Of a stretch of DNA of 64,000 bases, positions 8,447 through 17,239 are shown in pieces. The stretch is from Sphingobacteriaceae bacterium (lineage in GTDB: Bacteria > Bacteroidota > Bacteroidia > B-17B0 > Aurantibacillaceae), in assembly GCA_002319075.1 (NCBI GenBank), contig NVQB01000001.1:2852001-2916000 (forward strand), written 5' to 3'. Both the position numbers and the translations under genes were made by a program. The stretch's first letter is position 1. Each line of letters starts with the position of its first letter. The notes below the pieces were generated by a model. The model was not told the DNA's origin. It saw nothing but the letters and a program-made list of their open reading frames with translations, and did not search any database.

Positions 8447-9865
8447 ATGATTAGAAATTTTTGCTACATAACTGCCGTAATTTTCTTGCTGCTTTCCTGC
8501 AAAGCAAAGCAGGTTGCTGCTCCTGCCGCTACGGTAGCAGAAGTTAAGCCAGCGCCGGTGTGGGTGAGTAGTCGCCCCAACAACGGTTTTAAATATGTAG
8601 GAGTTGGTTTTGCTGACAAATCAAAGGGAGGCAATTACCAAATGGAGGCAAAGAAGAATGCTTTGTACGATCTTGCTTCTGAAATTAAAGTAGATATTTC
8701 GAGCAACTCCGTTTTATATACAGTGCAAAACAATAACAGCTTTAATGAGAACTTTAATTCACTCATAAAGCTTTCCAACAGCGATAATATTGAAGGTTAT
8801 TCTCTTGTAGATTCATACGAAAATGACAAACAATATTGGGTTTATTATATTCTTGATAAAGCAGAATATGCCGATTTAAAAGCAAAGAAGAAACAGCAAA
8901 TTGTTACAAAGGCTTCCAACCTTATTGCTGCGAGTTTTTATGATGAAAAAAATAAAGATTTTTCTTCTTCCTTAAAGAAGCGTATTCAGGCTTTTGGCGT
9001 ACTAACACCTTACCTGAGCGAAGAAATTACTTTTGATCCTGCGCAAACAAACGGTATTAAAAATGTATTTGATCTTACAAATCTTATTCAAACGCAGCTA
9101 CAGACTATCACTGTAATGACTCAGAAAGTTATGCCGGTATTAAAACCTTACCAACTCGTTTACAATCCACTGATTTACAACTTGGAATTAAAAACAAAAA
9201 CACCGTTACAGAATTTCCCCTTGCTTGTTTCAAGTGACGAGGATAAAATTAACGTCAACGAAAAAACTTCCACAAATAATTCGGGAGAGGTTCAAATCAA
9301 AATAAATTCTGTTGAACCATTAAACCAGGTTGTCGCATTTTCTTTGAGTCCGGATATTACAACACTGATGGGTACTGACTCTGTTGGTGCCGCGGGAGTG
9401 CGTTTACTCAAACAATTTGTTCAGACATCTACCTTAAAAGTGAATGCGAATGTTGCTAACATTACTATTTATGTAAAATCTGTAGAAAATAATTTTGGCA
9501 AGGCCACAGGCTTAAATTCTATAGAAACTTTTATAAAACAAAAATTCAACGGACAAGAAGTAAGACTTGTAGATAGACCTGAAGAAGCAGATTACCTTAT
9601 TGAATCGCTCGCAGAGACAAAAGAAGACATTAGCAGCGCCATTCTCACACAAAATTATAGCATTAAATTGGTTGCTTTAATAATTGATCTGCAATTAAAA
9701 AACAGGGCAACAAATGAGGTGCTTTTTAAAACTCAGGTGAACGATGTATACGGATACGCAAACAGTTTAGATAACGCCGGCTTAAACGCATACTCTAATC
9801 CAAAAATCAGCGCAAAGCTTGCCGAATCACTCTTCTTTTTGAAGCGTAAGATTTTGGTTTATTAG
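8447..9865 (+). CDS. LPP20-domain lipoprotein (472 aa)
   Basis: A lipoprotein signal peptide ends at LLLSC with lipidated Cys18. Residues about 38-140 (from PVWVSSRPNNGFKYVGVGFA through the following helix) look like an LPP20-type domain, related to the protein encoded at 6448. The remainder includes a long beta-rich section and a C-terminal part (about 340-472) with strands of the kind YLIESLAETKED. The gene follows its neighbour by 6 bases. The set of small LPP20 lipoprotein, helical lipoprotein and large LPP20 lipoprotein suggests an envelope complex. The stop lies 2 bases from the convergent ORF6N remnant. Function unknown. Confidence 0.82.
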   Translation: MIRNFCYITAVIFLLLSCKAKQVAAPAATVAEVKPAPVWVSSRPNNGFKYVGVGFADKSKGGNYQMEAKKNALYDLASEIKVDISSNSVLYTVQNNNSFNENFNSLIKLSNSDNIEGYSLVDSYENDKQYWVYYILDKAEYADLKAKKKQQIVTKASNLIAASFYDEKNKDFSSSLKKRIQAFGVLTPYLSEEITFDPAQTNGIKNVFDLTNLIQTQLQTITVMTQKVMPVLKPYQLVYNPLIYNLELKTKTPLQNFPLLVSSDEDKINVNEKTSTNNSGEVQIKINSVEPLNQVVAFSLSPDITTLMGTDSVGAAGVRLLKQFVQTSTLKVNANVANITIYVKSVENNFGKATGLNSIETFIKQKFNGQEVRLVDRPEEADYLIESLAETKEDISSAILTQNYSIKLVALIIDLQLKNRATNEVLFKTQVNDVYGYANSLDNAGLNAYSNPKISAKLAESLFFLKRKILVY

Positions 9866-9867
9866 AA

Positions 9868-10248
9868 TTATTCTGTGATTTTATGACCGATCTTTTCTCT
9901 TTTTTCCAGACTCTCTTTCTTTTCCAGGAGTTCATCAATGTAGGAGAATACTAGTTCTATATTTTTAGTATTATTTTCTGTTTTATTCCGAAGACCTTCT
10001 ACCGCCATTTGTAGTTCCATATTATCCAGCAAATTTTGCCTGATCCTATTGAAAATCCTCATGATTTCTATGTTTACAGACATGGCTTTATCACTTTTTA
10101 AGACACTGGATAGCATGGCCACTCCTTGCTCAGAGAAAGCCATAGGCAAGTATCTATCACCACCCCAACTTGAGGTTACAAATTGTGACCTCAAAATTTC
10201 AAATTCCTCTTTTTCAAGTTCGAACATAAATTCTTTGGGAAAACGTTC
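9868..10248 (-). pseudogene. ORF6N-domain protein, 5' truncated
   Basis: The reading frame matches the C-terminal part of ORF6N (KilA-N-related) proteins, which are common in Bacteroidota prophage and mobile contexts. The hallmark segment [22 protein letters not shown] is intact in two pieces ([10 protein letters not shown] then [10 protein letters not shown]), followed by a coiled coil. Complete proteins begin about 65-70 residues earlier with the DNA-binding ORF6N core. Here codons before the first ATG (10227) still encode ERFPKEF, which belongs to the domain, but two TAA codons (10249-10254) precede it. I find no core homology in any frame up to 10420. The ATG at 10227 could still yield 119 residues. 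Most likely a decayed remnant lacking the DNA-binding half. Confidence 0.8.
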
Positions 10249-10423
10249 TTATTATCCGGACAATTCATGAAAATTAATTGAAGATCAGCTGACTGACAAT
10301 CTGCGCATTATTTAAAATAATTATTCAAAGTAATTTGCATTTGAAATAGTAGGATATTTTTACAATAACTTAAACTAAAGAGAATAGGCAAACTGTTTTT
10401 TATTGTTAGAACGCTTACTTTTA
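10249..10423. other. AT-rich gap with no recognisable gene
   Basis: This stretch lies between the breakpoint of the ORF6N remnant and the stop of the next minus-strand gene. It is very AT-rich, carries no open frame worth calling, and shows no convincing hairpin or repeat. The missing ORF6N core is not found here. Confidence 0.5.
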
Positions 10424-11005
10424 TTATCCTTGTTTGATATAAGGCGCCCGAAATTGTTTTTTTATCTTTTTGCAGATCAAATGAATGTTCAGCTCCGTTC
10501 CGAAAGTAACAATGCCATCGCCGCTAACGTCTGCAAAGGGTCCTACGGCTCCAAGATCCAGCTGAAAAATAAATCCCGGATTAAAGTACCAACTATCTTT
10601 AACATTTTCTGTTTTCAGGGCAGGGTTTACAATGTAACCTCGTTCATGCAAAAAAATAACTTTTACACCTGCATAAATCTCCACATGCAACTTTTTATAT
10701 TTCAGGAGACGGTACTGCACGTTAAAGGAGGCACCTAAAAAAGGAACCACAGGTCTGTAAAAAACCTCCATCATCAGCCGCCCTCTTGTAAATTTTTCGG
10801 GATGTTTTTCTTCTTCCTCTGACCATTCATGACTTTCGCCAACTAAACGAAAACGTGGTGAAATGTATCTGAAATTAAGGATCGGAAATCTTTTAAAGTC
10901 ATAATAACTTACTCCGGCCTCCATTTTCCAGGGTCCCTCGATAACTTCCTGGGAAGAAGAACATAGGGTGATACATGAAAAACTAATCAGGAACAGTAAC
11001 TTCAT
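10424..11005 (-). CDS. Small exported protein, possibly beta-barrel
   Basis: I do not recognise this 193-residue protein. From the ATG at 11005 it starts with a signal peptide (MKLLFLISFSCITLCSSSQ) and then shows alternating hydrophobic/polar strands with many aromatic residues, for example VSYYDFKRFPILNFRYISPRF and YKKLHVEIYAGVKVIFLHERG when split. This pattern fits a small outer-membrane beta-barrel or an outer-membrane-facing protein. An earlier ATG at 11044 would place 13 extra residues before the signal peptide, so 11005 is preferred. It stands alone between the ORF6N remnant and the divergent parC. No function is claimed. Confidence 0.65.
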   Translation of the reverse strand: MKLLFLISFSCITLCSSSQEVIEGPWKMEAGVSYYDFKRFPILNFRYISPRFRLVGESHEWSEEEEKHPEKFTRGRLMMEVFYRPVVPFLGASFNVQYRLLKYKKLHVEIYAGVKVIFLHERGYIVNPALKTENVKDSWYFNPGFIFQLDLGAVGPFADVSGDGIVTFGTELNIHLICKKIKKQFRAPYIKQG

Positions 11006-11190
11006 CAAAATGTTTGGCAGGCACGACAGGGTTTGAAGGATCAATTGCGTGTCGTGGTATAACGGTGATAAGCCCAGTTTAGTATAAAAAGCACCCTATT
11101 ACCCGCTTTTCACCTCCATTTTGTGGATATTTCCCCGGTATTTTAGCCTGAAACCCCATTTTTCACCCTTAGTTTTTGTTTTTCGAAGCT

Positions 11191-11198
11191 TATATTTG
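11191..11198 (+). promoter_or_regulatory. -7 promoter box for parC
   Basis: TATATTTG matches TANNTTTG and ends 23 bases before the parC ATG. A TTTG at 11175-11178 is 12 bases away, shorter than the normal -33 spacing. Confidence 0.45.
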
Positions 11199-11221
11199 CA
11201 CTTTATATTTTTGTACAAACT

Positions 11222-13867
11222 ATGAGTGACATTTTTGAAGGAGCGGATAACGAGAATCATCATGAGGTAGATAACATTACCCACGTAAGTGGCATGTTTA
11301 AAAACTGGTTCATTGATTATGCGTCGTACGTAATTCTTGAGCGTGCGGTTCCGGCTATGGAAGACGGTTTAAAACCGGTTCAGAGACGAATTTTGCATAG
11401 CATGTGGGAGTTGGAGGATGGTAGGTACAACAAGGTGGCTAACCTGATTGGGAATACCATGAAGTATCACCCACATGGCGACGCCAGTATTGGCGATGCT
11501 TTGGTGGCTATTGGGCAAAAGGACCTTTTAATTGACATGCAGGGTAACTGGGGTAACATTTTAACCGGAGATAGCGCCGCTGCTCCACGTTATATTGAGG
11601 CCCGTTTATCAAAGTTTGGTCAGGAAGTTATTTTTAATCCAAAAACAACCAACTGGGGAATGAGTTACGATGGCCGTAACAAAGAGCCTATCACACTTCC
11701 TGTCAAATTTCCGTTAGTGCTTGCTCATGGCGTAGAAGGGATTGCTGTTGGTTTGGCTACCAAAATATTGCCGCACAATTTTAACGAATTAATTGACGCT
11801 TCTATCCAGATTCTTCGTGGAAAAAAGGCTGTTATTTTTCCGGATTTTATTACCGGCGGAATTGCCGACTTTAGCGATTATAAAGACGGATTGCGTGGTG
11901 GAAAAGTTAAAATCCGCGCTCGCATAAAAGAACTTAATGCTAAAACACTCATCATTTCTGAAATTCCTTTTGGAACTACAACCGGAACTTTAATCGATTC
12001 GATACTTGCGGCCAACGAAAAAGGGAAAATCAAGATTAAAAAAGTTGAAGACAATACTTCAGAGAATGTAGAGATTTTAATTCATCTGCAACCTGGTATT
12101 TCTCCTGATAAAACCATTGATGCGCTTTACGCTTTCACAAATTGCGAAATGGGCATTTCTCCAAATGCCTGTATCATTGAGCATGAGAAGCCTCGTTTTG
12201 TTGGGGTTAGCGAGATCTTAAAGATTTCCACACACCAAACACTCGAATTATTAAGACGTGAATTAGAAATCGAGCAAAAAGAACTCGAGGAAAAATGGCA
12301 CTTCGCGTCGCTGGAAAAAATATTTATTAAAGAAGAGATGTATATCGACTTTAAGAAATACTCTAATAAAGAAACTTTATACGACTACTTATACGAGCGC
12401 TTTAAACCGCACAAACGTAAACTCATTCGTGAAATTGTAGACGAAGATCTTCAGCGTTTAACGCAGATCCCGATGATACGTATTACCCGTTTTGACAGTA
12501 TTAAAGCGGAAGAACAAATGAAAGAACTGGATGCAAAAATAGCTACAGTAAAACATCATTTGGCAAACATGACGGATTTTGCAGTGGAATACTTCAAAAA
12601 TCTTAAAAAGAAATACGGTGTAGGAAGAGAGCGCAAAACAGAAACCAAACAGTTAGAAACCATTATCGCAACGCAGGTCGTAATGGCTAATGAAAAACTC
12701 TACATGAATCGTGCGGAAGGTTTTGTGGGGACGAGTTTGAAAAAGGATGAGTTTGTTACCGACTGTTCTGATCTTGACGATATTATTGCCTTTACGAAAG
12801 AGGGAAAAATGAAAGTTTTTAAAGTGTCTGATAAAACTTTTGTTGGAAAAGACATCGTGCACATCGCTATCTTTAAAAAGAACGATGAGCGTACAACTTA
12901 CAATATGATTTATCGCGACGGACCTAAAGGCATTACCTTTATGAAACGTTTTAATGTAACAGGGGTTACACGCGAAAAGGAATATGATCTTACCAAAGGA
13001 ACGCCCGGTTCAAACGTGTATTGGTTTACCGTAAATCCAAATGGTGAAAGTGAAAAAGTAATAGTTCACTTACGTGCCGTAGCAGGCTTGCGTAAACTTG
13101 AAATTGATGTTGATTTTGGAGAGATGGAAATTAAGGCGCGTGGTTCTGTTGGAAACATTGTAACGAAATACACAGTTAATAAAGTAACTCTGAAAGAAAA
13201 AGGAGTTTCCACTTTAGAAGGAGAAGATTATTGGTTTGATGAGGGCACGCATCGCCTGAATAAAGAAGAGCGCGGAACTTATATTGGTAAATTTAGCGGC
13301 GATGATAAGATCTTAACGGTTACCAGCAAAGGATTTTATAAGCTTTATACTTACGATGTTTTAAATCATTTTGATGACGACATCATTATGATTGAAAAAT
13401 ACAATCCTCATGTTACTTTAACTTGTATTTACTACGACGGTGTAAGCAAAGCATATTTCACCAAACGTTTTGAACCGGAAGTAACGACTAACAAAACACT
13501 TATTATTACTGAAAATGAAGCTTCACGTATTGAACTCATAACCGGACAAATTCTTCCAGTAGTAGAAGTAAAATTCGCGAAAGAAAAAGGGAATGAAATT
13601 CCGGATGAAACTTTAAATATGGTAGAGTTTAGCCCGATGGTAAACATGAAGGCCAAAGGAAAAAAATTAAGCTCTTACAAGGTGAAAGAAATTAGTTTAA
13701 GAGAACCTGAAGAAATAAAATTGGCGCGTAAATTTTTAAAAGCGGATGAAAGTGATAAAACGGGATTATCTCCGATGGAACTTCACCGCAGGGCAATGGA
13801 TAAGCTGAATAAAGATAACGCGAAGGATTTTTTGGATGGTGATGGCCAGATAACTTTTGAATTTTAG
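11222..13867 (+). CDS. parC: DNA topoisomerase IV subunit A (ParC)
   Basis: This is the DNA-cleaving subunit that pairs with ParE. The winged-helix region carries the quinolone-determining stretch HPHGDASIGDAL (83-94), and the catalytic tyrosine is Tyr124 in AAPRYIEARLS. A coiled-coil arm follows at about 330-460, and a C-terminal beta-pinwheel-like DNA-wrapping domain occupies roughly 500-800. The 881-residue length is typical of Bacteroidota ParC, which has a longer C-terminal part than the enterobacterial protein. The start ATG follows a -7 box. A terminator 80 bases after the stop isolates it from the next gene. Confidence 0.95.
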   Translation: MSDIFEGADNENHHEVDNITHVSGMFKNWFIDYASYVILERAVPAMEDGLKPVQRRILHSMWELEDGRYNKVANLIGNTMKYHPHGDASIGDALVAIGQKDLLIDMQGNWGNILTGDSAAAPRYIEARLSKFGQEVIFNPKTTNWGMSYDGRNKEPITLPVKFPLVLAHGVEGIAVGLATKILPHNFNELIDASIQILRGKKAVIFPDFITGGIADFSDYKDGLRGGKVKIRARIKELNAKTLIISEIPFGTTTGTLIDSILAANEKGKIKIKKVEDNTSENVEILIHLQPGISPDKTIDALYAFTNCEMGISPNACIIEHEKPRFVGVSEILKISTHQTLELLRRELEIEQKELEEKWHFASLEKIFIKEEMYIDFKKYSNKETLYDYLYERFKPHKRKLIREIVDEDLQRLTQIPMIRITRFDSIKAEEQMKELDAKIATVKHHLANMTDFAVEYFKNLKKKYGVGRERKTETKQLETIIATQVVMANEKLYMNRAEGFVGTSLKKDEFVTDCSDLDDIIAFTKEGKMKVFKVSDKTFVGKDIVHIAIFKKNDERTTYNMIYRDGPKGITFMKRFNVTGVTREKEYDLTKGTPGSNVYWFTVNPNGESEKVIVHLRAVAGLRKLEIDVDFGEMEIKARGSVGNIVTKYTVNKVTLKEKGVSTLEGEDYWFDEGTHRLNKEERGTYIGKFSGDDKILTVTSKGFYKLYTYDVLNHFDDDIIMIEKYNPHVTLTCIYYDGVSKAYFTKRFEPEVTTNKTLIITENEASRIELITGQILPVVEVKFAKEKGNEIPDETLNMVEFSPMVNMKAKGKKLSSYKVKEISLREPEEIKLARKFLKADESDKTGLSPMELHRRAMDKLNKDNAKDFLDGDGQITFEF

Positions 13868-13948
13868 TGAAGTCAATTGTTATAGTTAATTGTTTATAGT
13901 AGAAAGTTTGCAATGAGGGTATTTTCGACCTGCTTAATTGTCAATAAT

Positions 13949-13981
13949 AAAAAAATGCTCCGCTTAGCGGGGCATTTTTTT
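13949..13981 (+). terminator. Intrinsic terminator after parC
   Basis: A 9-bp stem, ATGCTCCGC (13955-13963) against GCGGGGCAT (13967-13975) with one G-T wobble and a 3-base loop, is followed by seven T. An A-run before the stem would also let it act on the opposite strand. Confidence 0.85.
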
Positions 13982-14010
13982 ATTACTTTTAAGTATCAAT
14001 CACACACACT

Positions 14011-14391
14011 ATGAAGTATTATTTTAGAATCGCAACGCTGCTCTGCTTAAGTCTGAGTGCTTGTAAGAAAGACAGAACCTGCAGTTGTTCTATCACTTCA
14101 ACTGGCTCAACTATTACGCATAGCCAGACTGCAGGTAATGTTATTAATATACCTCCTTTACCTCCAGTAGTCATTGTGGCGGCTACCGACACCACTTTTA
14201 CAACGCCATTCGTTTATTACAGTACTACAAAATCAAACTACGATAAGGTGTCAAAAAAATCTATGCGCGCAAATTGTGCAAGTTCTTCTGAAGAAGATCT
14301 TAAAGACGGTTCTACGCTCATTACTCCAGGTACCTCGACTGTAACTACTACCAGGTCTGGGAAAAGAGTGTATGACTGCAGTATAGAATAG
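14011..14391 (+). CDS. Small threonine/serine-rich lipoprotein
   Basis: The 126-residue product has a lipoprotein signal peptide with lipobox LSAC (Cys18) followed directly by KKDRTCSCS, a common pattern in Bacteroidota outer-membrane lipoproteins. The mature part is rich in Thr and Ser with six cysteines in total and has no recognised domain. A near-match -7 box TACTTTTA sits at 13983-13990, partly inside the preceding terminator tail, 20 bases before the ATG. The following T9SS protein gene starts 52 bases after the stop and may be co-transcribed. Function unknown. Confidence 0.72.
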   Translation: MKYYFRIATLLCLSLSACKKDRTCSCSITSTGSTITHSQTAGNVINIPPLPPVVIVAATDTTFTTPFVYYSTTKSNYDKVSKKSMRANCASSSEEDLKDGSTLITPGTSTVTTTRSGKRVYDCSIE

Positions 14392-14443
14392 ATTGAGTTA
14401 AAATTGGCACAATACTTGTCAATCTTTAATTAATTCTTTACCC

Positions 14444-16246
14444 ATGAAAAATAAAATCTCCATTTTAGTCGCAATATTTCTAACTTCCATTGCGTATTCG
14501 CAATGCCCGACGATTACTGTTCCTTCATCATTTACACTCACCAATTGTCAAGGAGGTAACACAATTTCTGCAACCTCAAATTACTCTGCAAATATTAGTT
14601 CGCGTTGGATTGGTCCTGGGAACATACCAATTGCCAGTTTAGGGACTGCAACCTCGGTTGTTTACCTTAACGCAGCAGAAATTTATACAGTAGAATTTAC
14701 AGATAACTCAAGCAATTGCATTGTTACGGAAACAGTCGCGGTATGGGACGTTTTCCAAAAACCCTCTTTTAATTTAAGCGCAGGCAATTTTTCTTTGCTT
14801 TGCACCTCTTCACAAATTACAGTTAATTTTATTAACGGGTCAACCTTTCCTATACCGGGAGGGCCGATATCTTACACTTTCATTTGTCCGGCATGCTCCA
14901 CTGTTTTTCCTAACAATGTCCTTTCAACTCAATCAACTTATACAATTGCAACTTGTGGGATTTACGAAGCAATAATTCGAGATAATGCTAATCTTTGCGA
15001 TGCATCCTACAGGTTCTCCATTGCTTGCTCTACCTTGAATCCTACACCTCTGCTAGTTTCAGGTAACACTACTGTTTGTTCTGGATCAAGTGTTACTTAC
15101 ACTTCAACCGGAACAAACCACCTTTGGAACACAGGCGCTACAAGTTCCACTATAAACGTTATTCCAGCAACAAATGTTGCCTATTCAGTTTCAGGAAACG
15201 ACATAAATGGTTGTCCGAGTACTGGAAGTGTTGCCGTTACCGTAAATACAACCTGCACAGATGTGTGGCCCGGCGATGCAAATAGCGATGGAATTGTGGA
15301 TAATGTGGACGTCTTTGAAATTGGTTTGGCTATGAGCTCAACGGGCCCAGCGAGATCACCAGGAGGAAATGCCTATACTAGTCAATTTGCTAACAACTGG
15401 ACAGGAACAATTAGCACGGGTAAAAATCGTAGTCATGCAGATTGTGACGGTAATGGGTTAATTGATTTGAATGATACACTTGCCATCTTCACTAATTTTT
15501 TACTTCCTCACGCCTTTAAATCAACTTTATCAGCTGGTAATAATCCAGACCTTTCTATTTCCGCTAATCCTGTAGTTAGCAGAGGCGCCTGGAATAAAGC
15601 AACCATTAGTCTTGGCGATAATACAAATTCTATTTCTCAAATTCTTGGTCTTGCTTTCACTCTCAATTACGATGCATCCATGATTGAAACAGATTCACTT
15701 TATCTTACTTATCTGCCCTCTTTCTTAAATAGCAACGGACAGAATGTTCAATTCAGGAAAAAGTTTTTTGGCAATGGCAAGATGTATGGCACAAGTGTCC
15801 GCGCCAACGGCACTAACGTAAATGGCAATGGCGCCATCGCTGAACTCTATTTTAAAGTAAAATCGGGCATTGCAGAGAATTCAGTTATCAACTTTTCTTT
15901 GTCAGATGTGCAGAAAATAAATTCTTCAGGCAATAAAACTTTGCTTAGTTCAGGAAATTTAAGCGTCTTGGTGGATGCTAATGCAGTAGGACTTTCGAAA
16001 GAAAATGCAATTGAGATAAACGTTTCTTTTTTTCCAAATCCCACTGTAAATGAAGTCACTCTGGTAAGTAATTCTAATACACAAGTCGCTTATAAGATTT
16101 TCGCAATAAGCGGTAAGGAAGTTTTGGAAGGGCAATTCAAATCTTCTGTAAAAATAGATCTAACAGCAGTTGTAAGTGGGAGCTACTTTGTGGAATTCGA
16201 ACAACATGGCATTAAAGCTTATAAAAAGCTAATCATTGCCAGATAA
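14444..16246 (+). CDS. T9SS-secreted protein with dockerin-like repeats and sorting domain
   Basis: The 600-residue protein is predicted to be secreted. A signal peptide ends near Gln20. Residues 20-275 contain two or three cysteine-bearing Ig/PKD-like modules. Residues about 277-351 hold two calcium-binding EF-like loops, GDANSDGIVDNVDVFE and DCDGNGLIDLNDTLAIF, spaced as in a type I dockerin. Residues about 365-510 form a beta-sandwich resembling a cohesin-type fold. The last 75 residues are a T9SS type A sorting domain with VSFFPNPTVNEVTL and terminal KKLIIAR. The C-terminal signal would be cleaved and the protein attached to the cell surface. Its stop abuts the convergent gap stop without a single spacer base. 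Binding partner and activity unknown. Confidence 0.88.
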   Translation: MKNKISILVAIFLTSIAYSQCPTITVPSSFTLTNCQGGNTISATSNYSANISSRWIGPGNIPIASLGTATSVVYLNAAEIYTVEFTDNSSNCIVTETVAVWDVFQKPSFNLSAGNFSLLCTSSQITVNFINGSTFPIPGGPISYTFICPACSTVFPNNVLSTQSTYTIATCGIYEAIIRDNANLCDASYRFSIACSTLNPTPLLVSGNTTVCSGSSVTYTSTGTNHLWNTGATSSTINVIPATNVAYSVSGNDINGCPSTGSVAVTVNTTCTDVWPGDANSDGIVDNVDVFEIGLAMSSTGPARSPGGNAYTSQFANNWTGTISTGKNRSHADCDGNGLIDLNDTLAIFTNFLLPHAFKSTLSAGNNPDLSISANPVVSRGAWNKATISLGDNTNSISQILGLAFTLNYDASMIETDSLYLTYLPSFLNSNGQNVQFRKKFFGNGKMYGTSVRANGTNVNGNGAIAELYFKVKSGIAENSVINFSLSDVQKINSSGNKTLLSSGNLSVLVDANAVGLSKENAIEINVSFFPNPTVNEVTLVSNSNTQVAYKIFAISGKEVLEGQFKSSVKIDLTAVVSGSYFVEFEQHGIKAYKKLIIAR

Positions 16247-17239
16247 TTATTTTCCCATGCGAAGTGCCAAATCAACCAGGCGATTACTATATCCCCATTC
16301 GTTATCGTACCAACCGATTATTTTTACGAGGTCGCCCACAACACTTGTAAATTCAGAATCGTAGACAACGCTGTGCGGGTTACCGATTACATCGATCCCT
16401 ACTATGGGATCTTCTGTATATTCTAAAATACCTTTTAAATCGCCTTGAGACGCAGCTTTAAAAGCTTGATTAATTTCTTCAACTGTAGGCGTGTTTTTTA
16501 AATGACAGGTAATGTCTGTTAAAGAGCCATCAGGCACCGGGACGCGGATACCGCAGCCACCAATTTTACCTTCGAAGTGAGGAAATATTTTTGTGATTGC
16601 TTTTGCTGCTCCCGTTGAGGTGGGAATAATGCTTAGAGCTGCAGCTCTTGCTCTTCGTAAATCTTTATGCGGCGCATCGTGTATGCGTTGATCGCTGGTG
16701 TAAGAGTGGACAGTGGTTATGTAAGCTTGTTCAATGCCAAATTGCTCCAGCACTTTAAGCATGGGAGCTGCAGAGTTGGTGGTACAACTTGCATTAGAGA
16801 TAATCACATCATCATCACTCAAAATAGAATCGTTAACACCTAACACTACAGTTTTAATGTCATCGTCTTTTGGTGGAGCAGAAAGAATTACTTTTTTTGC
16901 TCCTGCTTTTAGATGGCCTCCAGCACTTGCTTTGTCTAAGAAATGCCCGGTACTTTCAATTACAATGTCGATGCCTAATTCTTTCCAGGGAAGTTCTTCC
17001 GGATTTTTTTTGGAGACTATCTGAATGCGCTTGCCATTTACAATCATCACATTTCCTTCTGTTTTTATTTCTCCCGGAAAAGCGCGGTGTACCGAATCGT
17101 ATTTTAACAAATGCGCTAAGGTAGCAGTATCTGTAATGTCGTTGATGGCAACAATTTCTATTGCGGGATTGTTGATGCAGTTACGCAGGAACACTCTACC
17201 TATTCGGCCAAAGCCATTGATGGCAATTTTAATGCTCAT
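16247..17239 (-). CDS. gap: Glyceraldehyde-3-phosphate dehydrogenase, type I
   Basis: GAPDH converts glyceraldehyde 3-phosphate, phosphate and NAD+ to 1,3-bisphosphoglycerate in the cytosol. The N-terminal Rossmann motif is INGFGRIGR (7-15). The catalytic cysteine is Cys152 in SNASCTTN, and the base histidine is His178 in TTVHSYT. The C-terminus carries WYDNEWGYSNR. The 330-residue length is normal. The ATG overlaps the last 4 bases of the upstream WG-like gene (ATGA), so the two are translationally coupled. No regulator gene is nearby. Confidence 0.97.
   Translation of the reverse strand: MSIKIAINGFGRIGRVFLRNCINNPAIEIVAINDITDTATLAHLLKYDSVHRAFPGEIKTEGNVMIVNGKRIQIVSKKNPEELPWKELGIDIVIESTGHFLDKASAGGHLKAGAKKVILSAPPKDDDIKTVVLGVNDSILSDDDVIISNASCTTNSAAPMLKVLEQFGIEQAYITTVHSYTSDQRIHDAPHKDLRRARAAALSIIPTSTGAAKAITKIFPHFEGKIGGCGIRVPVPDGSLTDITCHLKNTPTVEEINQAFKAASQGDLKGILEYTEDPIVGIDVIGNPHSVVYDSEFTSVVGDLVKIIGWYDNEWGYSNRLVDLALRMGK

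Noticed and set aside
10049-10270. Plus-strand open frame opposite the ORF6N remnant
   Set aside because: It is antisense to a frame with clear ORF6N homology and has no domain of its own.
11175-11198. Complete -33/-7 promoter for parC, and the same for 6378-6400
   Set aside because: The TTTG to -7 spacing is 11-12 bases, too short for the known Bacteroidota promoter layout, so only the -7 boxes are listed.
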